Made by a program: the position numbers and the translations under genes | Shown here: positions 1-5,291 of the stretch, one piece after another | Layout: every line of letters starts with the position of its first letter | How positions within the stretch are numbered: the first letter of the stretch is position 1 | The notes under the pieces: model-generated | Told to the model about the DNA's origin: nothing | The model's input: only the letters and a program-made list of their open reading frames with translations | Databases searched by the model: none | From: Rubrobacter sp. | GTDB taxonomy: Bacteria; Actinomycetota; Rubrobacteria; Rubrobacterales; Rubrobacteraceae | DNA: 7,593 bases | Assembly: GCA_013815485.1 (NCBI GenBank) | Contig: JACDGB010000078.1 | Location: forward strand, 1 to 7,593 | Direction of reading: 5' to 3'

Positions 1-552
1 GATGAGCAGATGCGAGAAGACCGTCCAATCTTCTCTGGGCACGACCCGCATGAGGTCCCGTTCTACTTTTTCCGGGTTCTTTTCGGCGGAGAGGCCGAGC
101 CGGTTCGATAGACGCCGGACGTGGGTGTCCACCACGACGCCCTCGTCCACGGAGAAGGCGTTGCCGAGCACCACGTTAGCCGTCTTGCGCCCGACGCCGG
201 GCAGTGCGATCAGACCCAGCATGGCGCGGGGCACCTCGCCACCGTGGTCTTTTAGAAGAGCGCGGGCCATGCCCTGCAAAGAACGCGCCTTGTTGCGAAA
301 GAAGCCGGTCGGTCGGATGTCTTCCTCCAGCTCCTCCGGGTCTGCCTCCGCGTAGTCTCTGACGGTGTGGTATTTGTCGAAAAGTTTCTCCGTTACCCCG
401 TTGACGCGAACGTCCGTGGTCTGGGCGGAGAGGATGGTCGCTACCAGCAGTTCCAAGGGGTTATTCCAGCGCAACTCGGTCGTGGCGTCGGGAGTTTCCG
501 CCTTCAGGCGGCCAAGAACTTCGGATATCGGGGCGGCGTTCTGGCTCGTCAC
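1..552 (-). CDS. nth: Endonuclease III, 3' end outside the window
   Basis: Base-excision repair DNA glycosylase/AP lyase that removes oxidised pyrimidines and nicks the abasic strand; cytoplasmic. The 184 visible residues begin NPLELLVATILSAQTTD (about 31-47) and carry the helix-hairpin-helix LPGVGRKTANVVLG (117-130) with the expected catalytic lysine K123, then VDTHVRRLSNRLGL with the catalytic aspartate D142. The family is usually about 210-220 aa, so roughly the last 30 residues, including the four-cysteine iron-sulfur loop, lie beyond position 1 and cannot be checked. GTG at 550-552 is chosen because an in-frame stop lies five codons upstream and no other good start falls between. There is no Shine-Dalgarno; a TATAAT box ends 11 nt upstream, suggesting a near-leaderless message. 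It is divergent from pgi with 67 bp between them. Confidence 0.96.
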   Translation of the reverse strand, partial: MTSQNAAPISEVLGRLKAETPDATTELRWNNPLELLVATILSAQTTDVRVNGVTEKLFDKYHTVRDYAEADPEELEEDIRPTGFFRNKARSLQGMARALLKDHGGEVPRAMLGLIALPGVGRKTANVVLGNAFSVDEGVVVDTHVRRLSNRLGLSAEKNPEKVERDLMRVVPREDWTVFSHLLI

Positions 553-563
553 GATGGTCAGAG

Positions 564-569
564 ATTATA
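564..569 (-). promoter_or_regulatory. -10 box for nth (near-leaderless)
   Basis: A perfect TATAAT on the minus strand ends 11 nt before the GTG start of nth. A transcription start at the usual 6-9 nt downstream would leave a leader of only about 2-6 nt. No convincing TTGACA-like -35 hexamer is seen at 16-18 bp spacing. The absence of a Shine-Dalgarno fits this reading. Confidence 0.6.
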
Positions 570-610
570 GCGTGGATTAGACTACCCTTCGTTCAGGATG
601 TGGAGAGGGT

Positions 611-615
611 GGAGG
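611..615 (+). promoter_or_regulatory. Shine-Dalgarno fixing the GTG start of pgi
   Basis: GGAGG lies 4 nt before GTG 620, inside a purine-rich run from 601. It supports GTG 620 over nearby ATG 598 and GTG 600, which are in other frames. Confidence 0.75.
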
Positions 616-619
616 ATCC

Positions 620-1900
620 GTGGCCGACGTTGCCTTCGATTACGAGAACTTGATGGAGGTCGAGCACGGCCTCGCGCAGCGGGATTTGGATAATGTGGAG
701 CCCAGGCTGCAAGAAGCCGCGGACGAGCTTCTCGAAAATTCTTACGGTTTCATGCGGCTGCCGAAGACCGGAGAACACGCTGCGGCCTGCAAGGAGTTTG
801 CGGAGAATATCCGGAACTCCGGCGCCACGGACTTCATACACGTCGGGATCGGGGGTTCGGCCCTGGGTCCGATGGCGCTGCAAAGGGCACTCAACCATCC
901 TTATTACAATTTGCTTCCGGTCGAGACCCGTGGCGGTCCCCGCATCCACTTCGCCGAGAACACGGACCCCAACTCTTTGGGCGCCATTTTGGACATCGTG
1001 GATCCGGCGAATACCTGGGTCAACGTCGTCACCAAGTCCGGCACGACAGCCGAGACGATGGCGAATTTCCTGGTCATCCGCGATGTGCTCGGGGATTATG
1101 GGGGCCGGGCGGTGTTCACCACCGACCCGGAGGAAGGCTATCTGAACCGCATCTCCGCCCGCGAGGGGATTCGGACGCTTTCGATTCCGAAGGACGTGGG
1201 CGGACGTTTCTCGGTGCTCTCCCCGGTCGGGCTCCTGCCAGCAGCCGTCGGCGGCCTGGACGTTGACGCCCTCCTGCGCGGAGCCGCCCAGTGCGTGGAC
1301 GAGATCGAGGCACAAGGCGCGAAGCACCCGGCGGTCGGGGGAGCCGCGATGCACTACCTGATGGACACTGCGCGGGGGCGCAATGTCCGCGTCATGATGG
1401 CCTACGCTGACGCACTGGAGAGAACCGCGGCGTGGTTTGTGCAGCTCTGGGCGGAATCGCTCGGAAAGGACGGCAAGGGCTCGACGCCCCACGGCGCCGT
1501 CGGGACCACAGACCAACACTCTCAGGTCCAGCTTTACATGCAGGGCCCGCAAGACAAGGTCATCGAGATCGTCGAGGTCGAGGAGCATCCCCGCGACCTG
1601 ATCATCCCCGAAGCCTACGAGGATCTCGATGGCGTCGGATATCTCGGCGGACACACGATGGGAGAATTGTTGAACGTCGAGTGTGACGCGACGCGGCGCG
1701 CGCTCGCCGAAGCCGGGCGGCCCAACTGCACTATCAAACTCGGCGCCATGAATGAAGAGAACCTCGGCTATCTCTTTCAGGCCCTCGAAGCGCAGACGGC
1801 GATTGCCGGTTCACTATACGCCGTCAACGCCTTCGATCAGCCGGGGGTGGAGGCAGGAAAGCAGATCACCTACAAGCGCATGGGACGACCGGGATACTAG
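620..1900 (+). CDS. pgi: Glucose-6-phosphate isomerase
   Basis: Interconverts glucose 6-phosphate and fructose 6-phosphate in glycolysis and gluconeogenesis, and supplies fructose 6-phosphate for amino-sugar synthesis; cytoplasmic. The 426-aa protein is the short bacterial form (about 420-450 aa). Visible motifs are GIGGS (76-80) and the SIS-domain phosphate loop TKSGTTAET (138-146), followed by the first family signature GGRFSVLSPVGLLPAA (194-209). Later come WAESLGK with the expected catalytic E279, GTTDQHSQVQLYMQGP with H300, and the C-terminal signature FDQPGVEAGK (405-414) ending in catalytic K414. All expected catalytic residues are present, so it should be active. It starts at GTG with a good GGAGG. 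It is divergent from nth and convergent with the methyltransferase, so it appears monocistronic. Confidence 0.98.
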   Translation: MADVAFDYENLMEVEHGLAQRDLDNVEPRLQEAADELLENSYGFMRLPKTGEHAAACKEFAENIRNSGATDFIHVGIGGSALGPMALQRALNHPYYNLLPVETRGGPRIHFAENTDPNSLGAILDIVDPANTWVNVVTKSGTTAETMANFLVIRDVLGDYGGRAVFTTDPEEGYLNRISAREGIRTLSIPKDVGGRFSVLSPVGLLPAAVGGLDVDALLRGAAQCVDEIEAQGAKHPAVGGAAMHYLMDTARGRNVRVMMAYADALERTAAWFVQLWAESLGKDGKGSTPHGAVGTTDQHSQVQLYMQGPQDKVIEIVEVEEHPRDLIIPEAYEDLDGVGYLGGHTMGELLNVECDATRRALAEAGRPNCTIKLGAMNEENLGYLFQALEAQTAIAGSLYAVNAFDQPGVEAGKQITYKRMGRPGY

Positions 1901-1969
1901 GTTTCGCGGCGAGTCCGAGTGAAGAGTTCGCTACGTTAGTGAGGCCGCGAGTCGTGAGTTGAGGAAACC
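1900..1969. repeat. Inverted and imperfect direct repeats after pgi
   Basis: Immediately after the pgi stop, TCGCGGC (1904-1910) is inverted at GCCGCGA (1944-1950), and GGTTTC (1900-1905) is inverted at GAAACC (1964-1969). The two arms also resemble each other head to tail: GCGAGTC followed by GTGAG-type sequence occurs near 1909 and again near 1947. There is no T-run, so this is not a classical intrinsic terminator. It could be an RNA structure between the convergent genes or one copy of an interspersed repeat. The remaining stretch to 2015 shows nothing I can name. Confidence 0.4.
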
Positions 1970-2015
1970 CGGATTCTCGCGCCGTTCGACTTCGCCGCGC
2001 AGCAAACCCCGAAGC

Positions 2016-2831
2016 CTATTTCACCACGACCCCGAAGGTCACGGGCGCGGCGTTGCCGTGCAGCGGGCGTGCCTCCCTGTCCCGCACGACACGCCAGAGG
2101 GACTGGTTTAGTTCCCGCAGCCCTCCGAACGCCCGGTTCCTCTCCACATCGTCGGCAATGAGGACGCCGCCAGTTCGCAGACAAGGCCAGACCGCCTCGA
2201 ACTCGCGGCGCATGTTGCGGTGGGTGTGCAGGCTATCGTGCAGGAAAACATCCACCGTGCCAAGCTTTTCGAGAAGGCCGGGGAGGATGCGTTTGCTAGT
2301 CCCGCGATGCAGCGTCCACCGGGCCTTCAACTCCTCCGGCACGGCCACGCCCCACGACCTGGCGTAACCACGGCGCAGAGGCGGCGGATCCACGCTATGG
2401 AGCACGCCACGACCGTTTTCCTCCAGGGCCTGGAGGACGAAAGCCGAACTCACCCCATAAGCCACGCCGGTCTCCACGACGATGGCGGGCCGGACAAGGC
2501 GACAAAGCAAATAACAGCAGCGCGCCAGGATGGAGTCGGCGGGCCACTGCGCGCCGCGGGGATTTTCTTGGTGGACGTAGCGCAATATCTGGCGCGTAGC
2601 CTCTTCCAGGTCGCGCAACGCCAACTCGTCCAGGATCTCCGCCACGCCATCTCCTCTCGACTCCAGATCACGTAACACGCTCTCCCAACTCACCGTATCG
2701 TAGTCTGGCGACGCGCCAAAGAGAGCTTCCCGCCCGAGATCCACGTACCCCAACGCCAGGTCCCCGAACTCCCGCAGTGTTCGAGCCGAGACCCGGCGTC
2801 CGCTACCTCCCATTGGCTTCATGCTGCTCAC
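2016..2831 (-). CDS. Class I SAM-dependent methyltransferase (Methyltransf_24-like)
   Basis: A 271-aa protein whose C-terminal half is a Rossmann-type methyltransferase domain. Motif I reads VVETGVAYG (118-126) and an acidic residue closes strand 2 in SVDPP (D148), the usual SAM-ribose position. The segment VDVFLHDSLHTH (193-204) and the strand GGVLIADDV (221-229) are typical of the Methyltransf_24 group, which includes O-methyltransferases acting on sugars and secondary metabolites. Residues 1-110 are a charged helical region without a recognised domain. GTG at 2829-2831 is preferred because GAGGGAG lies 4 nt upstream; ATG three codons later (2820-2822) is possible but 13 nt from that site. 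A TATTAT (2863-2868, minus strand) is a weak -10 candidate. The acceptor is unknown; nearby flippase and sulfotransferase genes hint at glycan modification. Confidence 0.87.
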   Translation of the reverse strand: MSSMKPMGGSGRRVSARTLREFGDLALGYVDLGREALFGASPDYDTVSWESVLRDLESRGDGVAEILDELALRDLEEATRQILRYVHQENPRGAQWPADSILARCCYLLCRLVRPAIVVETGVAYGVSSAFVLQALEENGRGVLHSVDPPPLRRGYARSWGVAVPEELKARWTLHRGTSKRILPGLLEKLGTVDVFLHDSLHTHRNMRREFEAVWPCLRTGGVLIADDVERNRAFGGLRELNQSLWRVVRDREARPLHGNAAPVTFGVVVK

Positions 2832-2920
2832 GACGCTCCCTCGGATTTTCCCTCACGATCAAATAATAGGCCACGGAAGTGTTCTGGGCGACGAGAAGGC
2901 CGATCTCCTGCTCACCCGGT

Positions 2921-2933
2921 GACGAAATTCGTC
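2921..2933. promoter_or_regulatory. 13-bp palindrome, candidate operator
   Basis: GACGAAATTCGTC is a perfect inverted repeat of GACGAA around a single central A. It adjoins the likely -35 region of the TATAAT promoter at 2954-2959, a position where a bound dimer would block polymerase. No regulator gene is visible in the window, so the role is inferred from position and symmetry only. Confidence 0.35.
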
Positions 2934-2953
2934 GGACAAGAACACTCGGCGGG

Positions 2954-2959
2954 TATAAT
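2954..2959 (+). promoter_or_regulatory. -10 box for the hydrolase/Mo-oxidoreductase operon
   Basis: A perfect TATAAT lies 39 nt before the ATG at 2999. A start 6-7 nt downstream gives a leader of about 33 nt that contains the GAAGGA Shine-Dalgarno. The -35 is weak: CGGACA (2933-2938) matches 4 of 6 TTGACA bases, but at a short 15-bp spacing. Confidence 0.6.
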
Positions 2960-2998
2960 GGTCCCTGTACCGGCTCAAGCGGAGGAAGGACTCACATC

Positions 2999-3631
2999 AT
3001 GAAATGGCTTACGGTTTACGGACTCCCCAGGTTACCGCTCTTCCTGGCGCGGTGGGCGATGAAGCTCGGGCTGCCGGGGCCGACGTGGTACAAGTGGAAA
3101 GCAGCGAGCGCGGGGACCGGGGTTATCCTGGACGAGATGATCCGGGCCGCCGACGACCTCGGATATGACGGCCAGAAGGTCGGCAAACTCGCCATGACCC
3201 GCATCGGGGAGAAACAGGGCTCGGGCTTGCGAGAACAACTCGGCGTCAAGACCATGAAGGACACCGTGGATGTGGTCATGCTCGCCAACCGTTTCTTCGA
3301 CATCGAGATCACGCTCACCGAAACCAAAGAAGGCGAATACGTCATAAACGCCGACCGCTGCCCGTGGTTCGGCGGGATGGGTCACGATGGCGTCCCCGGC
3401 TGGGACGTGAAACCCTGCGCCGCCTTCTCCACCTACGAAAAGGCGATGGTCAACGCCATCAACCCGAACGTAAGGCTCTCATACACCGAGAAGCGCACCA
3501 CCGGCGGCCACACCTGCCGCGGCGTCTACCAGTACAAGGACGCGGAACTGGGGGACGGTCCCGCCGAGGGCGTGCAGCCGGAGATGATCCAACTCGGCCA
3601 GAAGCCGAAGAAAAAGGTCGAGGCGAAGTAG
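2999..3631 (+). CDS. L-2-amino-thiazoline-4-carboxylate hydrolase-like protein
   Basis: A 210-aa soluble protein. The C-terminal half has the pattern I associate with the ATC hydrolase family: a CPW motif (C121), then C140 followed by an AAFSTYEKAMVNAINPNVRL-type helix (141-160), and finally GGHTCRGVYQY with H171 and C173. In characterised bacteria this activity opens 2-amino-thiazoline-4-carboxylate to N-carbamoylcysteine on the way to cysteine; whether this protein does so is unproven. The N-terminus has a mildly hydrophobic stretch (about 8-26) but no clear signal peptide, and the C-terminus is lysine-rich. ATG 2999 is chosen for GAAGGA at 2985-2990, 8 nt upstream, and because the promoter lies inside any longer reading. 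It ends 4 bp before the Mo-oxidoreductase, so the two are probably co-transcribed and translationally coupled. Confidence 0.62.
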   Translation: MKWLTVYGLPRLPLFLARWAMKLGLPGPTWYKWKAASAGTGVILDEMIRAADDLGYDGQKVGKLAMTRIGEKQGSGLREQLGVKTMKDTVDVVMLANRFFDIEITLTETKEGEYVINADRCPWFGGMGHDGVPGWDVKPCAAFSTYEKAMVNAINPNVRLSYTEKRTTGGHTCRGVYQYKDAELGDGPAEGVQPEMIQLGQKPKKKVEAK

Positions 3632-3635
3632 CGCG

Positions 3636-4235
3636 ATGGAACGCATCGAGATAGACACGGCGCGGGGCAAGGAACGGGTACCACCGGGACAATATCTGGT
3701 CGGGGACCGGTGGCCGATCCTGACCTACGGCCCGACCCCGAGCTTCGACCCGCGGGACTGGGATTTCTCGATGGTCGGGCTGGTGGAGAACCCGCTGCGA
3801 TTCACCTGGGAGGAGTGGAACGAGCTCTCGACCGCCGAGGTGAAGGCGGATATGCACTGCGTAACCTCGTGGAGCAAGCTGGATAACGTGTGGTCGGGCG
3901 TGCGGGCGAAGCATCTACTGGAAATGGCGATGCCCAAATCGGAGGCGAAGTTTTTCTCGGCGTTCTGCGACGGCGGGTACATGACGAACGTGCCTGTGGA
4001 GGAACTGTACGAGGAAGATGCGCTGTTTGCGACGCACCACAATGGAGAGCCGCTGGAGCAAGGACATGGGGCGCCGATGCGGCTCGTGATACCGCGCCTC
4101 TACGCCTGGAAGAGCGCGAAGTGGCTGCGGGGGCTGGAGTTCCTGGCGGAAGATAAGCCGGGGTTCTGGGAGGAGAACGGCTACCACAACTACGGAGATC
4201 CCTGGGAAGAGCAGCGGTACAGTTTTAGCTTTTAG
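3636..4235 (+). CDS. Sulfite oxidase-like molybdopterin-dependent oxidoreductase (YuiH-type)
   Basis: A 199-aa protein covering only the molybdopterin-binding domain of the sulfite oxidase superfamily. The core begins at WDFSMVGLVENPLRF (42-56). C75 in MHCVTSWS is the expected thiolate ligand to molybdenum. The later segment GHGAPMRLVIPRLYAWKSAK (143-162) and the ending GFWEENGYHNYGDPW (176-190) are characteristic. There is no Tat or Sec signal, haem domain or dimerisation domain, so it is likely a small cytoplasmic enzyme resembling the YuiH-type branch, whose substrates are mostly undefined. ATG 3636 follows the hydrolase stop by 4 bp, with the ribosome site inside the upstream gene. Its stop TAG (4233-4235) lies in the left copy of the 9-bp target duplication of the element at 4238-4336. 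Confidence 0.92.
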   Translation: MERIEIDTARGKERVPPGQYLVGDRWPILTYGPTPSFDPRDWDFSMVGLVENPLRFTWEEWNELSTAEVKADMHCVTSWSKLDNVWSGVRAKHLLEMAMPKSEAKFFSAFCDGGYMTNVPVEELYEEDALFATHHNGEPLEQGHGAPMRLVIPRLYAWKSAKWLRGLEFLAEDKPGFWEENGYHNYGDPWEEQRYSFSF

Positions 4236-4237
4236 CC
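4229..4237. repeat. Left 9-bp target-site duplication
   Basis: CTTTTAGCC, identical to 4337-4345, directly abuts the left end of the small inverted-repeat element. It contains the TAG stop (4233-4235) of the Mo-oxidoreductase. Confidence 0.85.
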
Positions 4238-4336
4238 GGCCTTGCACATAAATTACAAGCGGCTACAGAATGTAGTGTTTTGTTCAGGCCTGAACCACCA
4301 TGTATAGAACTCACCCCCGACTTTTTGTGCAAAGCC
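4238..4336. mobile_element. 99-bp MITE-like non-autonomous element
   Basis: The ends are GGCCTTGCACATAAA (4238-4252) and, read inverted, GGCTTTGCACAAAAA (4322-4336), matching at 13 of 15 positions. Identical 9-bp copies of CTTTTAGCC flank it exactly. The middle contains a 14-bp perfect palindrome almost at the centre and no reading frame. Ends beginning GGC with a 9-bp duplication resemble the IS903 group of the IS5 family, so a transposase of that type acting in trans is the likely mover; this assignment is inference. The insertion lies between the convergent Mo-oxidoreductase and sulfotransferase genes, 2 bp after the first stop codon. The duplication is perfect, which suggests a fairly recent insertion. 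Confidence 0.82.
4282..4295. repeat. 14-bp perfect palindrome at the centre of the element
   Basis: GTTCAGGCCTGAAC is a perfect inverted repeat centred at 4288.5, about 1.5 bp from the midpoint of the 99-bp element. As RNA it can form a 5-bp stem with a GGCC loop, but no T-run follows on either strand, so a terminator role is doubtful. Confidence 0.75.
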
Positions 4337-4345
4337 CTTTTAGCC
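4337..4345. repeat. Right 9-bp target-site duplication
   Basis: CTTTTAGCC, identical to 4229-4237. It contains the TAA stop of the minus-strand sulfotransferase (TTA at 4340-4342 on the plus strand). Confidence 0.85.
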
Positions 4346-5290
4346 CTTAGCTGACCGCTGAGGACTTACTGCTGCGCGATAGCCATACAGCGCCAAAAGC
4401 GGCAGCGTCAGCCCCGTAACCACGTTCCTGTCGCGGGGCTTCATCTTTTTGGTCCATTCGTGGTCCTGGCGCAGCGTGACGGCACCGGTGTCGAAGCGGT
4501 TGGGGTTGCCTGAGACAGTGTGGCTGACGCCGAGCTTGACTTCCTGCGCGCCGGTGAGGGGCAATCCCGCCTCGGACTCGCCGAGCATGTCCAGTATCCG
4601 CTCGAAGCTGTTCTTGGGGCTAGATACGAAGTCCTCGTAGCGGAGGCGAAGGTGGTCATCCGGGCCGCGCCAGAGGGCTTCGATGGCGGCGTTCCAGGCG
4701 TCCCAGAGGAGCGCGCTGTCCAGAGCGCTTTTCTGGTGCATGAATTCCCTATCCTCGCTGTCGGGCTGGGCTTTCTTCTTCAGCCACGAGTAGGCGGCGG
4801 CTCTGGGGTCCCGGATCAGGTGCAATACCCGCACGTCTAGCTCGGGGACCATGCCCATCGCGTAGCCGTAGGCCGGCTCTTTGGATGAGTCCACGATGAC
4901 CCGGCTCCCGGTGACGGACTTTATGGCCTCATACAACCGGGCCGAGGCGTCGAGGAACTTGCCCATGCGGCCCTTGAGGCTCTCTCTGCCGCCCGCCGTC
5001 AGCATTCGGGGGATGTGGCGGGTGCGGGCGCCGGAAGCCTGGAGACGCATCATCTCGCGGGCGTCCACCTTGTCCATGCCGCCGAAGGCTTCATCGAAGA
5101 CGCTCCGCCAGACCGGGCATTCGCGGGAAGGACGGCCGCAGCCGCAGAGGCGGTTTTCTATCAGGGCGTGCTTCCAAATGAAGTTCAGCTCGCCCGCCGA
5201 GAAGAAGCCTCCGATCTGCCCGAGGCTATTCGAGAGGATCGTGCTCCCGCTCCGCCCGAACCCGGCGACGTACAGAACCTTCGTGGACAC
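4340..5290 (-). CDS. PAPS-dependent sulfotransferase family protein
   Basis: Predicted to transfer a sulfuryl group from PAPS to an unidentified acceptor, probably a glycan, lipid or small hydroxylated molecule. The 316-aa protein opens with the 5'-phosphosulfate-binding loop GFGRSGSTIL (10-19). The 3'-phosphate-binding segment LHLIRDPRAAAYSWL (156-170) and the C-terminal GNPNRF (261-266) also fit the family. A cysteine-rich stretch LCGCGRPSRECPVW (48-61) follows the N-terminal helix. No signal or membrane segment is evident, so it should be cytoplasmic. GTG 5288-5290 is chosen because it follows the flippase stop by 1 nt and lies just before the P-loop strand; GTG 5297-5299, overlapping the flippase, is the alternative. 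The frame stays open further upstream, but that is flippase sequence in another frame. Its stop lies in the right copy of the 9-bp duplication. Confidence 0.9.
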   Translation of the reverse strand: MSTKVLYVAGFGRSGSTILSNSLGQIGGFFSAGELNFIWKHALIENRLCGCGRPSRECPVWRSVFDEAFGGMDKVDAREMMRLQASGARTRHIPRMLTAGGRESLKGRMGKFLDASARLYEAIKSVTGSRVIVDSSKEPAYGYAMGMVPELDVRVLHLIRDPRAAAYSWLKKKAQPDSEDREFMHQKSALDSALLWDAWNAAIEALWRGPDDHLRLRYEDFVSSPKNSFERILDMLGESEAGLPLTGAQEVKLGVSHTVSGNPNRFDTGAVTLRQDHEWTKKMKPRDRNVVTGLTLPLLALYGYRAAVSPQRSAKG

Positions 5291-5291
5291 G

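Noticed and set aside
2..355. A plus-strand frame opposite nth
   Set aside because: It is antisense to clear endonuclease III sequence and is rich in serine and arginine as expected of a shadow.
593..1654. A 353-codon open frame antisense to pgi
   Set aside because: It lies wholly opposite a gene with complete catalytic motifs and its translation has no recognisable domain; it is a product of GC-rich codon use.
2879..2998. Upstream extension of the hydrolase frame to 2879
   Set aside because: It would run through the TATAAT promoter and palindrome, and ATG 2999 has a well-placed GAAGGA.
4282..4336. Bidirectional intrinsic terminator for the convergent genes
   Set aside because: The palindrome has only a 5-bp stem with a tight loop and no following T-run; exact flanking duplication makes a transposable element the better explanation.
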